The position numbers and the translations under genes are program-made. A stretch of DNA of 64,000 nt from the NCBI RefSeq assembly GCF_001667925.1, contig NZ_LZJR01000068.1, positions 62,001-126,000 of the forward strand, in the 5' to 3' direction. This DNA is from Mycobacterium sp. E2479. Its GTDB lineage: Bacteria; Actinomycetota; Actinomycetes; Mycobacteriales; Mycobacteriaceae. Below are positions 9,070-20,650 of this stretch, one piece after another. The notes beneath the pieces are model-generated. The model did no database searches and was not told where the DNA came from. It saw only the letters and a list, made by a program, of their open reading frames with translations. Within the stretch, counting starts at the first letter, position 1; every line of letters begins with the position of its first letter.

Positions 9070-9877
9070 TAACGCCGTGGCCGGTCCGCTGATCCGCGCC
9101 CCGCGTGGCCGGCAACGAATCGGCGCGCTGTCCAGTCGCATCGGAGCATTCGCGATCGTCGAATTGCAGAAGCTGCAACACGACAGGGCCGAGCTGGTCA
9201 CCCGGATGGTGCAGCCCGCGCTGTGGCTGTTGATCTTCGGGACTACGTTCAGCCACCTGCATGTCATCCCCACCGGATCGGTGTCGTACCTGGCTTTTCT
9301 GGCGCCGGGGATCATCGCCCAGTCGGCGCTGTTCATCTCCATTTTTTATGGGATACAGATCATTTGGGATCGAGACGCCGGCGTACTAGCCAAACTCATG
9401 GTGACTCCGGCCCCGGCGTCGGCGCTTATCACCGGCAAGGCGTTCGCAGCCGGCGTCCGTTCGGTGGCCCAGGTGGTGGGCGTACTGGCGCTGGCGTATG
9501 TGATGGGTATCGGCCTGACGGTCAACCCGCTACGGATCGTGTCCGCAATGGCCATCGTCATGCTCGGCGCCGCGTTCTTCGCGTGTCTGTCCATGACCCT
9601 GGCCGGTCTGGTGCGCAGCCGCGATCGTCTGATGGGGATCGGCCAGGCGATCACGATGCCGCTGTTCTTTGCGTCCAACGCGCTGTACCCCGTCGACGTG
9701 ATGCCGACGTGGCTGCACGTGCTGAGCAAGGTCAACCCACTGAGTTACGAGGTGAACGCACTGCGTGGCCTGCTGATCGGCACCCCTTTCAACCCCGTGG
9801 ACATCGTCGTGCTGGTGGTGGCGGCTGTTCTTGGAATCGTCACGGCATCAACGCTTTTACGCCGCCTGGTTGCCTGA
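9059..9877 (+). CDS. ABC-2 type permease, DrrB-like
   Basis: This 272-aa integral membrane subunit pairs with the ATPase above. Six hydrophobic segments can be seen, including WLLIFGTTF, a long amphipathic region before LVTPAPASALITGKAFA, and the ABC-2 signature region FFASNALYPVDVMPTWLHVLSKVNPLSY (written here only for orientation as FFASNALYP and NPLSYEVNALRG). The GTG at 9059 is chosen because AGAAAGG precedes it and it gives the tight overlap with the ATPase gene; the frame is open further upstream inside the ATPase. A hairpin follows the stop. Confidence 0.85.
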   Translation: MSVDNAVAGPLIRAPRGRQRIGALSSRIGAFAIVELQKLQHDRAELVTRMVQPALWLLIFGTTFSHLHVIPTGSVSYLAFLAPGIIAQSALFISIFYGIQIIWDRDAGVLAKLMVTPAPASALITGKAFAAGVRSVAQVVGVLALAYVMGIGLTVNPLRIVSAMAIVMLGAAFFACLSMTLAGLVRSRDRLMGIGQAITMPLFFASNALYPVDVMPTWLHVLSKVNPLSYEVNALRGLLIGTPFNPVDIVVLVVAAVLGIVTASTLLRRLVA

Positions 9878-9886
9878 TGCTGTTGC

Positions 9887-9916
9887 CGATGCGATAGTGC
9901 ATGCGCTATCGCATCG
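9887..9916 (+). terminator. Hairpin after the MarR-ABC operon
   Basis: A perfect 11-bp stem (CGATGCGATAG / CTATCGCATCG) with an 8-nt loop begins 10 bp after the permease stop. There is no T-tract, as is common for mycobacterial intrinsic terminators. A role as an operator cannot be excluded. Confidence 0.55.
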
Positions 9917-10106
9917 CAAGGTGGACGGATGATTTCGAGAGTCGATCGTGACCCGGCTGTGACGATTTCTGGGCGAGGCTCAATCGTTAGCTAACCGCGA
10001 TCTGTCATCGCGGCCGCGACAGTCGGATTCGGCGCTCCCGCTGTGTTTCACTCCCCGAGAACAAATTCGACCGCACCGTGCGGCAGATGCAAGTTGGGAT
10101 GGGTAG

Positions 10107-11126
<1,020 letters not shown>

Positions 11127-11154
11127 GAACCGGCAACCTAAGAACCGGCAGGCC

Positions 11155-11200
11155 AGCATCGGCAGTAGCGCACCGGTCAGCGCTACTGCCGATGCTCTTT
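11155..11200 (+). terminator. Strong intrinsic-type terminator after fbpC
   Basis: A perfect 17-bp inverted repeat (11155-11171 and 11180-11196, arms AGCATCGGCAGTAGCGC and its complement) with an 8-nt loop is followed by CTTTT. It lies 29 bp after the fbpC stop. Confidence 0.8.
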
Positions 11201-11214
11201 TCACGCCTCGTCGA

Positions 11215-11364
11215 GCAGGCCCGGGCGATCGGAGTCGAATAGGTGTAGCCGGCCGTCAGCCCGCACACGACGGTCGCCACCACCAACATCCCCGTCCCGG
11301 TGACCAACGTGCTGACGAAGCCGCCGACCGTTGCGCCCACCGTGAAGCCGGCGAACAGCAGGAA
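11215..11364 (-). pseudogene. Remnant of a transmembrane gene at the Rv0128 position
   Basis: Just after an in-frame TAA, the minus strand reads FLLFAGFTVGATVGGFVSTL, then VTGTGMLVVATVVCGLTAGY and TYSTPIARAC, which looks like one or two membrane helices of a real protein. There is no start codon context. The C-terminal reading continues into sequence antisense to fbpC. In M. tuberculosis a membrane-protein gene (Rv0128) lies at exactly this place and orientation, between mak and fbpC. I infer a decayed relative; the rest of the 11201-11450 gap shows nothing recognisable. Confidence 0.4.
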
Positions 11365-11450
11365 TTATCTTTCGATCACCCTGGCGCTCGCAGGGCACGT
11401 CCGATGGCGGCGACCTGTTGCGCCCGGCCCCGCCACGCCCGCGATCGCGA

Positions 11451-12800
11451 CTAGGCGGCGGTCAGACGAGCGATGGAGCGCAACGGAATTGGCAGCCAAC
11501 CCGGCCGGTGCCGCGCCTCGTAGCCGGCCTCGTAGACCGCCTTGTCCAGCTCGTAGGCGGCCAGCAGCTGCGCCGAGTCGCGTGGGTCGGTCCCGGAGGC
11601 GGCCGCGTAGCCGTCGCAAAACGCCGTCCGGTTGCGCTCGACCCACTCCCGGGCGCGCGCCGCCAATTGCTTGTCGTCCGCCTGGTCGACCAACGGTCCG
11701 TAGGCGGCGTATTCGAAGGACCGCAGCACGCCGGCCACGTCCCGCAGCGCAGAGTCGGGCGCGCGGCGTTCCTCGAGCGGCTGCCCCGGTTCGCCCTCGA
11801 AATCGATGAGCAACCAGCGCTCCGGCGTGCGCAGCACCTGGCCCAGGTGCAAATCGCCATGGATGCGCTGCACGGTGATCGTCTCGCTGACCAACTTCTG
11901 GTATCGCTCTTCGATCGTCGCCGCGTGCTCTTTGAGCGCGGGAACCAGGGCCACCGTCGAGGACAGCCGCGATAGCACGTTGTCCACCGGGAAGGCTGCC
12001 TGCGAGGTACCCAACGTCTCGGCCAAGGTGGCGTGCACCGACGCGACGGCCTCGCCGAGCCGGTAGGACTCACCGGCGAAGTCGCCGCCGACCTCGTACG
12101 CGTACAAGTCGCCCTCGGCGAACAGGTCGCGGATGCTAGCGGTGGCCATCGCCCAACCTTCGGCGGAATTGGCGGCGAACTCGGTCACCATGCCCAGCGG
12201 CCACGCCGCGTCGGCGCCGCCGTCCGCACCCGCCATTTCGTATGTGCCCAGCAGCCGCGCGACGTGCGGGTTACCCGCCCGGCCCAGTACGCGGTTCAGC
12301 TCTATGTCGGGGTTGATGCCGCTGCTGATTCGGCGGAACACCTTGAAGATGGCGTCGCGGTCGAAGATGACGCTGGTATTGGACTGCTCGGCATCGGATA
12401 CGTGCGCCATCGCCTCCAGCGGCAGCGTTGCATCCGGTTCCTTGACGAAGTTCACCTCGGTGCCCGACCCGCTGCGTGAGGCGGACGAGTCGATCAGCGA
12501 GAGCAAAAACCGCGGCGCATCGGCGTCATACAGGGCGTCGAAGCCGGTCCGGTCGTCCGCGGCGCCGATGGTGGCGACGTGGCTGTATTCGGAGACCGGG
12601 GCGGCGTCCCACCGCACGATCACCTGATAGCGATGCCGGGAACCGTCGACGTAGTCGGCGTCGACGAGCACCAGGTCAAGACCATCGTCGAGCGGGACGA
12701 CCACGCTGGCCTCGGCGCTGGACAGTTCGCGGTTGCGTCCGGCGTACCACCGTTGCTGCGGAAGCCACTCAGACCAAGGCAGCTTGGCCGGCTGAGTCAT
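11451..12800 (-). CDS. mak: Maltokinase
   Basis: This 449-aa cytoplasmic kinase phosphorylates maltose to maltose-1-phosphate with ATP. It links TreS (trehalose to maltose) with GlgE alpha-glucan synthesis. The N-terminal mycobacterial Mak cap ([19 protein letters not shown]) is followed by a kinase-like fold. The catalytic loop is [10 protein letters not shown] and the metal-binding motif [14 protein letters not shown]. The start is set at the ATG at 12800 because AAGGAG lies 8 nt upstream; an in-frame GTG 9 nt earlier would be abutted to that site. It lies downstream of treS, from which it is separated by a MIRU-type repeat. Confidence 0.93.
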   Translation of the reverse strand: MTQPAKLPWSEWLPQQRWYAGRNRELSSAEASVVVPLDDGLDLVLVDADYVDGSRHRYQVIVRWDAAPVSEYSHVATIGAADDRTGFDALYDADAPRFLLSLIDSSASRSGSGTEVNFVKEPDATLPLEAMAHVSDAEQSNTSVIFDRDAIFKVFRRISSGINPDIELNRVLGRAGNPHVARLLGTYEMAGADGGADAAWPLGMVTEFAANSAEGWAMATASIRDLFAEGDLYAYEVGGDFAGESYRLGEAVASVHATLAETLGTSQAAFPVDNVLSRLSSTVALVPALKEHAATIEERYQKLVSETITVQRIHGDLHLGQVLRTPERWLLIDFEGEPGQPLEERRAPDSALRDVAGVLRSFEYAAYGPLVDQADDKQLAARAREWVERNRTAFCDGYAAASGTDPRDSAQLLAAYELDKAVYEAGYEARHRPGWLPIPLRSIARLTAA

Positions 12801-12948
12801 TTGTGCCACTCCTTCTCATCGACTCCGCTTTGCATCTCCCCGCAAACGGAAGGTGCCCCCACCTCATCGCTTCGCTCTGCATCGTCGCCGCGTGAGTCAT
12901 TGGCGCCGCTCCTCCTCATCGCTTCGCTCTGCATCGTCGCCGCGCGAG

Positions 12949-12952
<4 letters not shown>
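12801..12952 (-). repeat. MIRU-type repeat between treS and mak
   Basis: Read on the minus strand, a unit ATGACTC...GCGACGATGCAGAGCGAAGCG...ATGAGGAGGAGCGGCGCCA (52 bp) occurs first. It is followed by a second, longer unit containing GATGAGGTGGGGGCACC and TTGCGGGGAGA before the mak ribosome binding site. The 38-bp core copies (12863-12900 and 12915-12952) differ by one base. The first unit begins as ATGA on the treS stop, and the last ends in the mak RBS/start, so the element bridges stop and start codons as MIRUs do. From memory MIRU02 of M. tuberculosis (about 154 kb) maps to this same intergene. Confidence 0.8.
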
Positions 12953-14730
<1,778 letters not shown>

Positions 14731-14842
14731 GATGCCACGTGTACCCTGGGCGCGACTTTCGGAATCACGCCCCCACGCTTACGCCGAAACCCGCCCGGTC
14801 GCAAACGAATTGGCCACCGGTCGGGTCGCGTCGGTGCGGGTG

Positions 14843-15919
14843 TCAGGCCGGCGGTCCCTCCGCCAGGGTGATGTTGACCGTGCGATCACCACCGCCACCG
14901 GACCGGTAGTGCACCGCGATGTTGTCCCCGGGGTGATGCGGGACGAGCACCTCGGTCATGGACGTCGCGCCGTTGATCGCGACGTTGTCGACGCCGGTGA
15001 TGACGTCGCCGGGCGCGATCCCGGCGGCCGCGGCGGGCCCGGAACTGACCACCCGCTGTACCCGCGCGCCGTTGCCGTTGTTGTCCATCACACCCAGGCC
15101 GAGGAAGGCGGTGGGACCGATGTGGACCGTGTTCGAACCGGCGCCGGACCGGATCTGCCCGGCAACGGCCATCGCGCGCCCGATAGGAATGGCGAAGCCT
15201 TGCCCGCCGGACATCTTGTAGCTGTCGGTGGCGGCGGTGTCCACGCCGATCACCTGCCCGGCGCTGTTCACCATGGGCCCACCGGAGTCACCGGGCTTGA
15301 TCGGGGCATCCGCCTGGATCAGGCCGCCCAGGCTCTCTTGCGCGCCGGTCAGCGTGTCGGTCGCGGAGACGCTCTGGTTGAGCGCGACGATTTTGCCCGT
15401 CACCGCGTTGGGCGTGCCGCCCTGGCCACCGACGTTTCCGAGCGCGACGATGGGTTGCCCCACGGTGGCCTCGCCGCCGATCGCGGCGGTGGGAAGTCCG
15501 GACGCGCCGCGAAGTTGAAGCACCGCGATGTCCTGCGTGCGGTCGTAGCCGACCACGTCAACGGCATAAGTCTGGCCGTTGCCGACGTCGAACGCGCTGA
15601 TGTCGGTAGCGCCGGAGATCACGTGATTGTTGGTCAACACGACGCCGTTGGGATCGATCACGATGCCGGTTCCGGCGCCCACCGCGTCGTTGTAGCCGAA
15701 TTTGGTGTCGATGTTGACCACCTGCGGCCCGACCTGACCGACCATCGCCGACGGGTCGATTGGGGCCTGAGGACTAAACCGATCCAGCGCCAGGTTGGAT
15801 GGCGCCGCCGACGCCGGAGCGAGGGCCACGCCCGACCCCAGGCCGAGGCCCAGTCCGACCACGGTCAGCACGCTGACCAACCATGACCACAAGACCGGGC
15901 GGCGGTGCGGTTTGCTCAT
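14843..15919 (-). CDS. pepA: Secreted HtrA-like serine protease PepA
   Basis: This 358-aa exported trypsin-like protease has a signal peptide (about residues 1-38, hydrophobic stretch WLVSVLTVVGLGLGLG, then ALAPASA). The catalytic triad is His in LTNNHVI, Asp in GYDRTQDIAVL and Ser in KPGDSGGP. A C-terminal PDZ domain (GPTAFLGLGVMDNNGNGARV to NITLAEGPPA) follows. It matches the remembered Rv0125/Mtb32A closely, including the same C-terminal LAEGPPA. It lies 112 bp downstream of the treS promoter side on the same strand, but transcription is probably separate. Likely role: extracytoplasmic protein quality control. Confidence 0.93.
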   Translation of the reverse strand: MSKPHRRPVLWSWLVSVLTVVGLGLGLGSGVALAPASAAPSNLALDRFSPQAPIDPSAMVGQVGPQVVNIDTKFGYNDAVGAGTGIVIDPNGVVLTNNHVISGATDISAFDVGNGQTYAVDVVGYDRTQDIAVLQLRGASGLPTAAIGGEATVGQPIVALGNVGGQGGTPNAVTGKIVALNQSVSATDTLTGAQESLGGLIQADAPIKPGDSGGPMVNSAGQVIGVDTAATDSYKMSGGQGFAIPIGRAMAVAGQIRSGAGSNTVHIGPTAFLGLGVMDNNGNGARVQRVVSSGPAAAAGIAPGDVITGVDNVAINGATSMTEVLVPHHPGDNIAVHYRSGGGGDRTVNITLAEGPPA

Positions 15920-16092
15920 CGGTGTCAGCCTCCTGCTTCGCGGTAGAGAACAACTGTCCCGGCCTCAGGCTCTTGGCGGCACATGTGTGTGTATATAACC
16001 GTAATCCAGGTAGCTATGCACGGCCTGTGTCAGGTTCTGACCAGCCTCAGCGGCTTTCAGGCCTTGGCTACCGCGCGTCCTAAGCTGACACG

Positions 16093-16509
16093 GTGGGTGA
16101 ATTCGACCCCAAGGCCTGCTTCAGCCGGGCCCGGGTGGCCCGCCTGGCCACTGTCGCGCCCGGCGGCCTACCGCACCTGGTGCCGGTGGTCTTCGCGGTC
16201 GCCCCCCACGGGAGCGAATCCGTCTACACGGCCGTCGACGCGAAGCCGAAGACGACCCGGCGGCTGCGCCGCCTGGCCAATATCGACAGCAACCCTCTGG
16301 TGAGCCTGCTCGTCGATCACTACGCCGACGATTGGACCCAACTGTGGTGGGTGCGCCTCGACGGAGTCGCCACCGTCCACACCGACGACGACACCGTTGA
16401 TCTCGCACGCCGCCTACTGCGCGCGAAATACCCTCAATATCAATCGGTTTCGCTGGACGGCCCGGTGATCGAGGTCGCGGTGCGGCGGTGGTCCAGCTGG
16501 CATTACTGA
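16093..16509 (+). CDS. PPOX-class F420-dependent oxidoreductase, Rv0121c-like
   Basis: This 138-aa split-barrel flavin/deazaflavin-binding protein is expected to use F420 in redox chemistry. The family pattern is [24 protein letters not shown] at the N-terminus (given here in parts: ARVARLATV and [10 protein letters not shown]), [36 protein letters not shown] and the C-terminal KYPQYQ...[12 protein letters not shown]. The last block is specific for the TIGR03668-type subgroup. The start is the GTG at 16093. It precedes fusA2, as Rv0121c-Rv0120c do in M. tuberculosis. Substrate is unknown. Confidence 0.82.
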   Translation: MGEFDPKACFSRARVARLATVAPGGLPHLVPVVFAVAPHGSESVYTAVDAKPKTTRRLRRLANIDSNPLVSLLVDHYADDWTQLWWVRLDGVATVHTDDDTVDLARRLLRAKYPQYQSVSLDGPVIEVAVRRWSSWHY

Positions 16510-16652
16510 GCGGTGACCCGGCGGCGCCGCCCGGCGCAGTGGCGGCTGTTCTGGCCCGACGGTCTTGTGGTCGACCGAAGTTGGGTGAATGGTAGCTAGA
16601 AAGGTGCTGGCTAGGTCAGCAACGGCGCGCCCGGGCAACCTGGAGGAAGGTC

Positions 16653-18812
16653 ATGGCCGACAGGACAACCACTTCCCAAGGAGCGGGCAACGCTCCTACC
16701 GCCAACGGTCCAGACGAAATCCGCAACGTGGTACTGGTGGGCCCGTCAGGTGGCGGCAAGACCACCCTCGTAGAGGCCCTGCTGGTCGCCGCCGGCGTGC
16801 TGACCCGGAGCGGCTCGATCGCCGACGGCAGCACGGTTTGCGATTACGACGATGCCGAGATCCGCCAACAGCGGTCGGTAGGCGTCGCGGTGGCATCCCT
16901 GTCGCACGACGGTGTCAAAGTCAACCTGGTCGACACTCCCGGATACGCCGACTTCGTCGGCGAATTGCGGGCCGGGTTACGCGCCGCGGATTGCGCCCTG
17001 TTCGTCATCGCGGCCAACGAAGGCGTCGACCAGCCCACCAAATCGCTATGGCAGGAATGCGACCAGGTCGGTATGCCCCGCGCCGTGGTGATCACCAAGC
17101 TCGACCACACCCGGGCGAATTACGCCGACGCTCTGGCTGCCGCGCAAAATGCTTTCGGCGACAAGGTTTTACCACTCTACCTGCCCACCGACCTGCCCTC
17201 CTGCCACGGCCTGATCGGGCTGTTGTCGCAGACGCGTTACGAATACACCGACGGCAAACGCACCGTACAGCCACCGAACCCCTCCGACGCCGAGCAGATC
17301 GAGGAAGCGCGCGGCGCCCTGATCGAGGGGATCATCGAGGAGTCCGAGGACGAATCGCTGATGGAGCGCTATCTCGGCGGCGAGGTCATCGACGAATCCG
17401 TGCTCATCCAGGATCTGGAGCGGGCCGTCGCCCGGGGGTCGTTCTTTCCGGTGATCCCGGTCTGCAGCAGCAGCGGCGTGGGCACCCTGGAAATACTGGA
17501 AGTCGCTACCCGCGGCTTCCCGTCTCCGATGGAACACCCGCTGCCGGAGGTCTTTACCCAGCTCGGTGCGCCGCACGCCGGTTTGAAGTGTGCCGTGGAC
17601 GCGCCACTGCTCGCTGAGGTGGTGAAGACGACGTCGGACCCGTACGTGGGCAGGGTCAGCCTGGTCCGGGTGTTCTCCGGGACCATCAGGCCCGACACGA
17701 CGGTTCATGTGTCGGGCCACTTTGCGTCGTTCTTCGGCACCGGCAACGGCAGTGGCCACGCGCACCCGGACCACGACGAGGATGAGCGCATCGGAGTGCT
17801 GTCCTTCCCGCTGGGCAAGCAGCAGCGCCCGGCGCCTTCGGTGGTGGCGGGTGACATCTGCGCGATCGGCAAACTGAGCCGCGCGGAAACGGGTGACACG
17901 CTTTCGGACAAGTCGGAGCCGTTGGTCTTGAAGCCCTGGACCATGCCCGAACCACTGCTGCCGGTGGCGATTGCGGCCCACGCCAAGACCGACGAGGACA
18001 AGCTCTCGGTGGGGCTGGGACGGTTGGCCGCCGAAGACCCGACACTGCGGATCGAGCAGAACCAGGAGACCCACCAGATCGTGCTGTGGTGCATGGGGGA
18101 GTCCCACGCCGGCGTGGTACTCGAGGCGCTGGCCAACCGGTACGGCGTCACAGTCGACACCGTGGAACTGCGCGTCCCGCTGCGAGAAACGTTTGCCGGC
18201 AAGGCGAAAGGCCACGGGCGCCACGTCAAGCAGTCTGGCGGGCACGGCCAGTATGCGGTGTGCGACATCGAGGTGGAGCCCCTGCCCGAGGGTTCCGGGT
18301 TCGAGTTCGTGGACAAGGTGGTCGGCGGAGCGGTGCCGCGCCAGTTCATCCCGAGCGTGGAGAAGGGGGTGAAGGCCCAGATGGAAAAGGGCGTGCACGC
18401 GGGCTACCCGGTAGTCGACATCCGTGTCACGCTGCTCGACGGGAAGGCGCACAGCGTCGACTCGTCGGACTTCGCGTTCCAGATGGCGGGGTCGCTGGCG
18501 TTGCGGGAGGCCGCCGCGGCGACGAAGGTGGCGCTGCTCGAGCCCATCGACGAGATCTCGGTGCTGGTGCCCGACGACTTCGTCGGTGCGGTAATGGGTG
18601 ATCTGTCCAGCCGGCGCGGCAGGGTGCTCGGCTCCGACACCGCGGGCAACGAGCGCACCGTGGTCAATGCCGAGGTGCCGCAGGTGGAGCTGACCCGCTA
18701 CGCCATCGACCTGCGGTCCCTGGCCCACGGGGCCGCGACGTTCACCCGGTCGTTCGCCCGCTACGAACCCATGCCGGAATCCGCGGCCGCCCGGCTGAAC
18801 ACCGCCGTCTAG
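16653..18812 (+). CDS. fusA2: Elongation factor G-like GTPase FusA2
   Basis: This 719-aa five-domain translational GTPase is of the EF-G-like type. G1 is VGPSGGGKTTL instead of the usual GHIDAGKTT. G3 is DTPGYADF. G4 is TKLDH rather than NKMD. The long domain II-V region includes FAGKAKGHGRHVKQSGGHGQYA and the C-terminal MGDLSSRRGRVLG segment. Its altered G motifs mark it as a FusA2 paralogue rather than canonical EF-G; its exact job, perhaps in stress or ribosome recycling, is not settled. AAGGTC precedes the ATG. It ends 6 bp from the convergent fadD7 stop. Confidence 0.92.
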   Translation: MADRTTTSQGAGNAPTANGPDEIRNVVLVGPSGGGKTTLVEALLVAAGVLTRSGSIADGSTVCDYDDAEIRQQRSVGVAVASLSHDGVKVNLVDTPGYADFVGELRAGLRAADCALFVIAANEGVDQPTKSLWQECDQVGMPRAVVITKLDHTRANYADALAAAQNAFGDKVLPLYLPTDLPSCHGLIGLLSQTRYEYTDGKRTVQPPNPSDAEQIEEARGALIEGIIEESEDESLMERYLGGEVIDESVLIQDLERAVARGSFFPVIPVCSSSGVGTLEILEVATRGFPSPMEHPLPEVFTQLGAPHAGLKCAVDAPLLAEVVKTTSDPYVGRVSLVRVFSGTIRPDTTVHVSGHFASFFGTGNGSGHAHPDHDEDERIGVLSFPLGKQQRPAPSVVAGDICAIGKLSRAETGDTLSDKSEPLVLKPWTMPEPLLPVAIAAHAKTDEDKLSVGLGRLAAEDPTLRIEQNQETHQIVLWCMGESHAGVVLEALANRYGVTVDTVELRVPLRETFAGKAKGHGRHVKQSGGHGQYAVCDIEVEPLPEGSGFEFVDKVVGGAVPRQFIPSVEKGVKAQMEKGVHAGYPVVDIRVTLLDGKAHSVDSSDFAFQMAGSLALREAAAATKVALLEPIDEISVLVPDDFVGAVMGDLSSRRGRVLGSDTAGNERTVVNAEVPQVELTRYAIDLRSLAHGAATFTRSFARYEPMPESAAARLNTAV

Positions 18813-18818
18813 AACCCG

Positions 18819-20411
18819 TCAGCCCTTGCGGCCGAACTGCTCGGCCACCGCGCGCCGGTCCAGCGAACCTTTCGCGGTATGCGGCAACTCACCGGCCTGC
18901 TGGAACTCGGCCGGCACCTCGAAGGGCGCCAGGCGGTCACGGCAGAACGCCGTCAGTTCCTCGGCCGTCGGCGCGGCGGATCCGCGCGCGACGATGACCG
19001 CCGCCACGGTCTCGCCGTACAACTTGTCCGGCATGCCGAACACACCCGCCTCGAGGACGTCGGGGTGGGTGGCCAGGACACCCTCTACGCGCTCGGGCGA
19101 GATCTTCTCCCCGCCACGGTTGATGAGCTCCTTGATTCGGCCGCGGATGACCAGGTCGCCGGCCGGCGACACGGTCCCCAGGTCACCGGTGTGCAACCAT
19201 CCCTCGGTGAAGTTGGCTGCGGTGATGGATGGGTCACCGAGGTAGCCGCGCACCACCGTCGGGCCGTGCAGCCAGACTTCGCCGACCGTCTCCGCCGGAA
19301 GCGTCTTGCCGTCGGGACCGACGATCCGGATTTCCGGTCCGGTCGACCGGCCGACGAGACCGGGTGTGGCACCAGGGTTTTCACTCCTGCCCGCCCCGCC
19401 GATCGCCGTCGTCGCCACCTGGTGCGTCGACTCGGTCATCCCGAAGGCACATACCACCGGCGCCGAGAAGGTGTCGTGCAGTGCCTGCGCGGTCTCGGCG
19501 GTCAGCGGCGCGCTGCAACTGCGGATGAAACGCAGGGCGGGTGCGCCGCCTGGCTGCTCGGTGCGGGCGCGCTCCAACAAGATCTGATGGATCGTCGGGA
19601 CGGCGGTGTACCAGGTGGCCCCCACGGCCTCGATGTCATCCCAGAATGTATGCGCCGAGAACTTTCCACGCGCGGGCAGCAACACCGCTCCCCCGGACAC
19701 CAGGGTGCCCAGCAGCGCGGCGAGCAGCCCGTGCCCGTGGTAGAGCGGCATCACCGCCACCGTCGCGTCCTGCGAACCGAGCCCGTAGCCGTCGATGATC
19801 GCGGCCACCGAGCGGGCGATGTTGAGGCGCGTCCAGGGAACCATTTTGGGCGCTCCGGTGGTTCCGCCGGTGAACATGATCATGGCGTCGTCGTCACGCA
19901 GCCCCTCCGGGGTCGACACGTCACGCCGGGGTGCCGCGGTGACGTCCAGGCTGACCGCCGCGGCGGTGCCGTCGACGGTGACCGCGACCGGCCACGACGG
20001 CAAGCCGTCCGATGCACCCGTGTCGTTTTCGGCGTCGGCGCGCTGGTCGACGAGCACGGCCCGAGCGCCCACCGCCGCACCGCGGGCACGTTGCTCGGTG
20101 ATGGGTAGGGCCGGATCCAGCGGAACCACAACAAGATCCGCACGCGATGCAGCCAGCAGCCCGACGACGAATTCGGCGTTACTGCCAGCACGCAGCGCGA
20201 CCCGGTCGCCGCGCAGCAGTCCAGCGGCCGTCAGCTGCGCGGCCAGATCGTCGACCAGCCGGAGCAAATCGCGATAGTCGACCGGTATGCGCTCGGCGGT
20301 GACCACCAGGGCCCGTGCCTCCGGCGACCGGCGTGCGGCCGCCTCGACCAGATCGGCGATGCGCGGGCCGGCGGTTTCCGGCGACTCCTCGCCGCCCTCA
20401 ATTGACCCCAT
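18819..20411 (-). CDS. fadD7: Acyl-CoA synthetase FadD7, probable oxalyl-CoA synthetase
   Basis: This 530-aa ANL adenylating enzyme shows the P-loop MFTGGTTGAPKMVPWT, MPLYHGHGLLAALLG, TWYTAVPTIHQILLERA, RFIRSCSAPL, FGMTESTHQ, LHTGDLG, GRIKELINRGGEKISP and the catalytic lysine region AKGSLDRR. These match the yeast Pcs60/plant AAE3 oxalyl-CoA synthetases as remembered, especially TWYTAVPTIHQI and RFIRSCSA. It is divergent from oxcA (oxalyl-CoA decarboxylase), which fits an oxalate to oxalyl-CoA to formyl-CoA route. GAAAGGAG precedes the ATG. Function is inferred; the family is certain. Confidence 0.9.
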   Translation of the reverse strand: MGSIEGGEESPETAGPRIADLVEAAARRSPEARALVVTAERIPVDYRDLLRLVDDLAAQLTAAGLLRGDRVALRAGSNAEFVVGLLAASRADLVVVPLDPALPITEQRARGAAVGARAVLVDQRADAENDTGASDGLPSWPVAVTVDGTAAAVSLDVTAAPRRDVSTPEGLRDDDAMIMFTGGTTGAPKMVPWTRLNIARSVAAIIDGYGLGSQDATVAVMPLYHGHGLLAALLGTLVSGGAVLLPARGKFSAHTFWDDIEAVGATWYTAVPTIHQILLERARTEQPGGAPALRFIRSCSAPLTAETAQALHDTFSAPVVCAFGMTESTHQVATTAIGGAGRSENPGATPGLVGRSTGPEIRIVGPDGKTLPAETVGEVWLHGPTVVRGYLGDPSITAANFTEGWLHTGDLGTVSPAGDLVIRGRIKELINRGGEKISPERVEGVLATHPDVLEAGVFGMPDKLYGETVAAVIVARGSAAPTAEELTAFCRDRLAPFEVPAEFQQAGELPHTAKGSLDRRAVAEQFGRKG

Positions 20412-20471
20412 CGCCGAACTCCTTTCATTTCCGCTACCGATGCCACCCTGCCGGTCGGCTTTCAGGTGCGT

Positions 20472-20503
20472 CCAATATCGATTCGCTCACGATCGATAAT
20501 TGG
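20472..20503. promoter_or_regulatory. Dyad in the divergent fadD7-oxcA promoter region
   Basis: CCAAT-ATCGAT, a 9-nt spacer, then ATCGAT-A-ATTGG forms an imperfect 11-bp-arm dyad in the 239-bp divergent intergene. It stands out by its AT-richness and could be the binding site of a shared regulator (for example OxyS or a TetR/GntR protein). The regulator is not known. Confidence 0.45.
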
Positions 20504-20650
20504 CGGCTATTGAATCGTGGTAACAGCGCGCTGACATGGCACGATAGACAACGCAAATCGCCGGATAGCGCCCTGGTCTTGGACACGTGGCGTGCGCACG
20601 GGCGACAGTGATGGCGAAGGCAGTACCCGCAACACCGGAGGAGTCGCCAC

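Noticed and set aside
17169-18728. A 519-codon open frame antisense to fusA2
   Set aside because: Low-complexity shadow of the GTPase gene; no ribosome binding site or recognisable fold.
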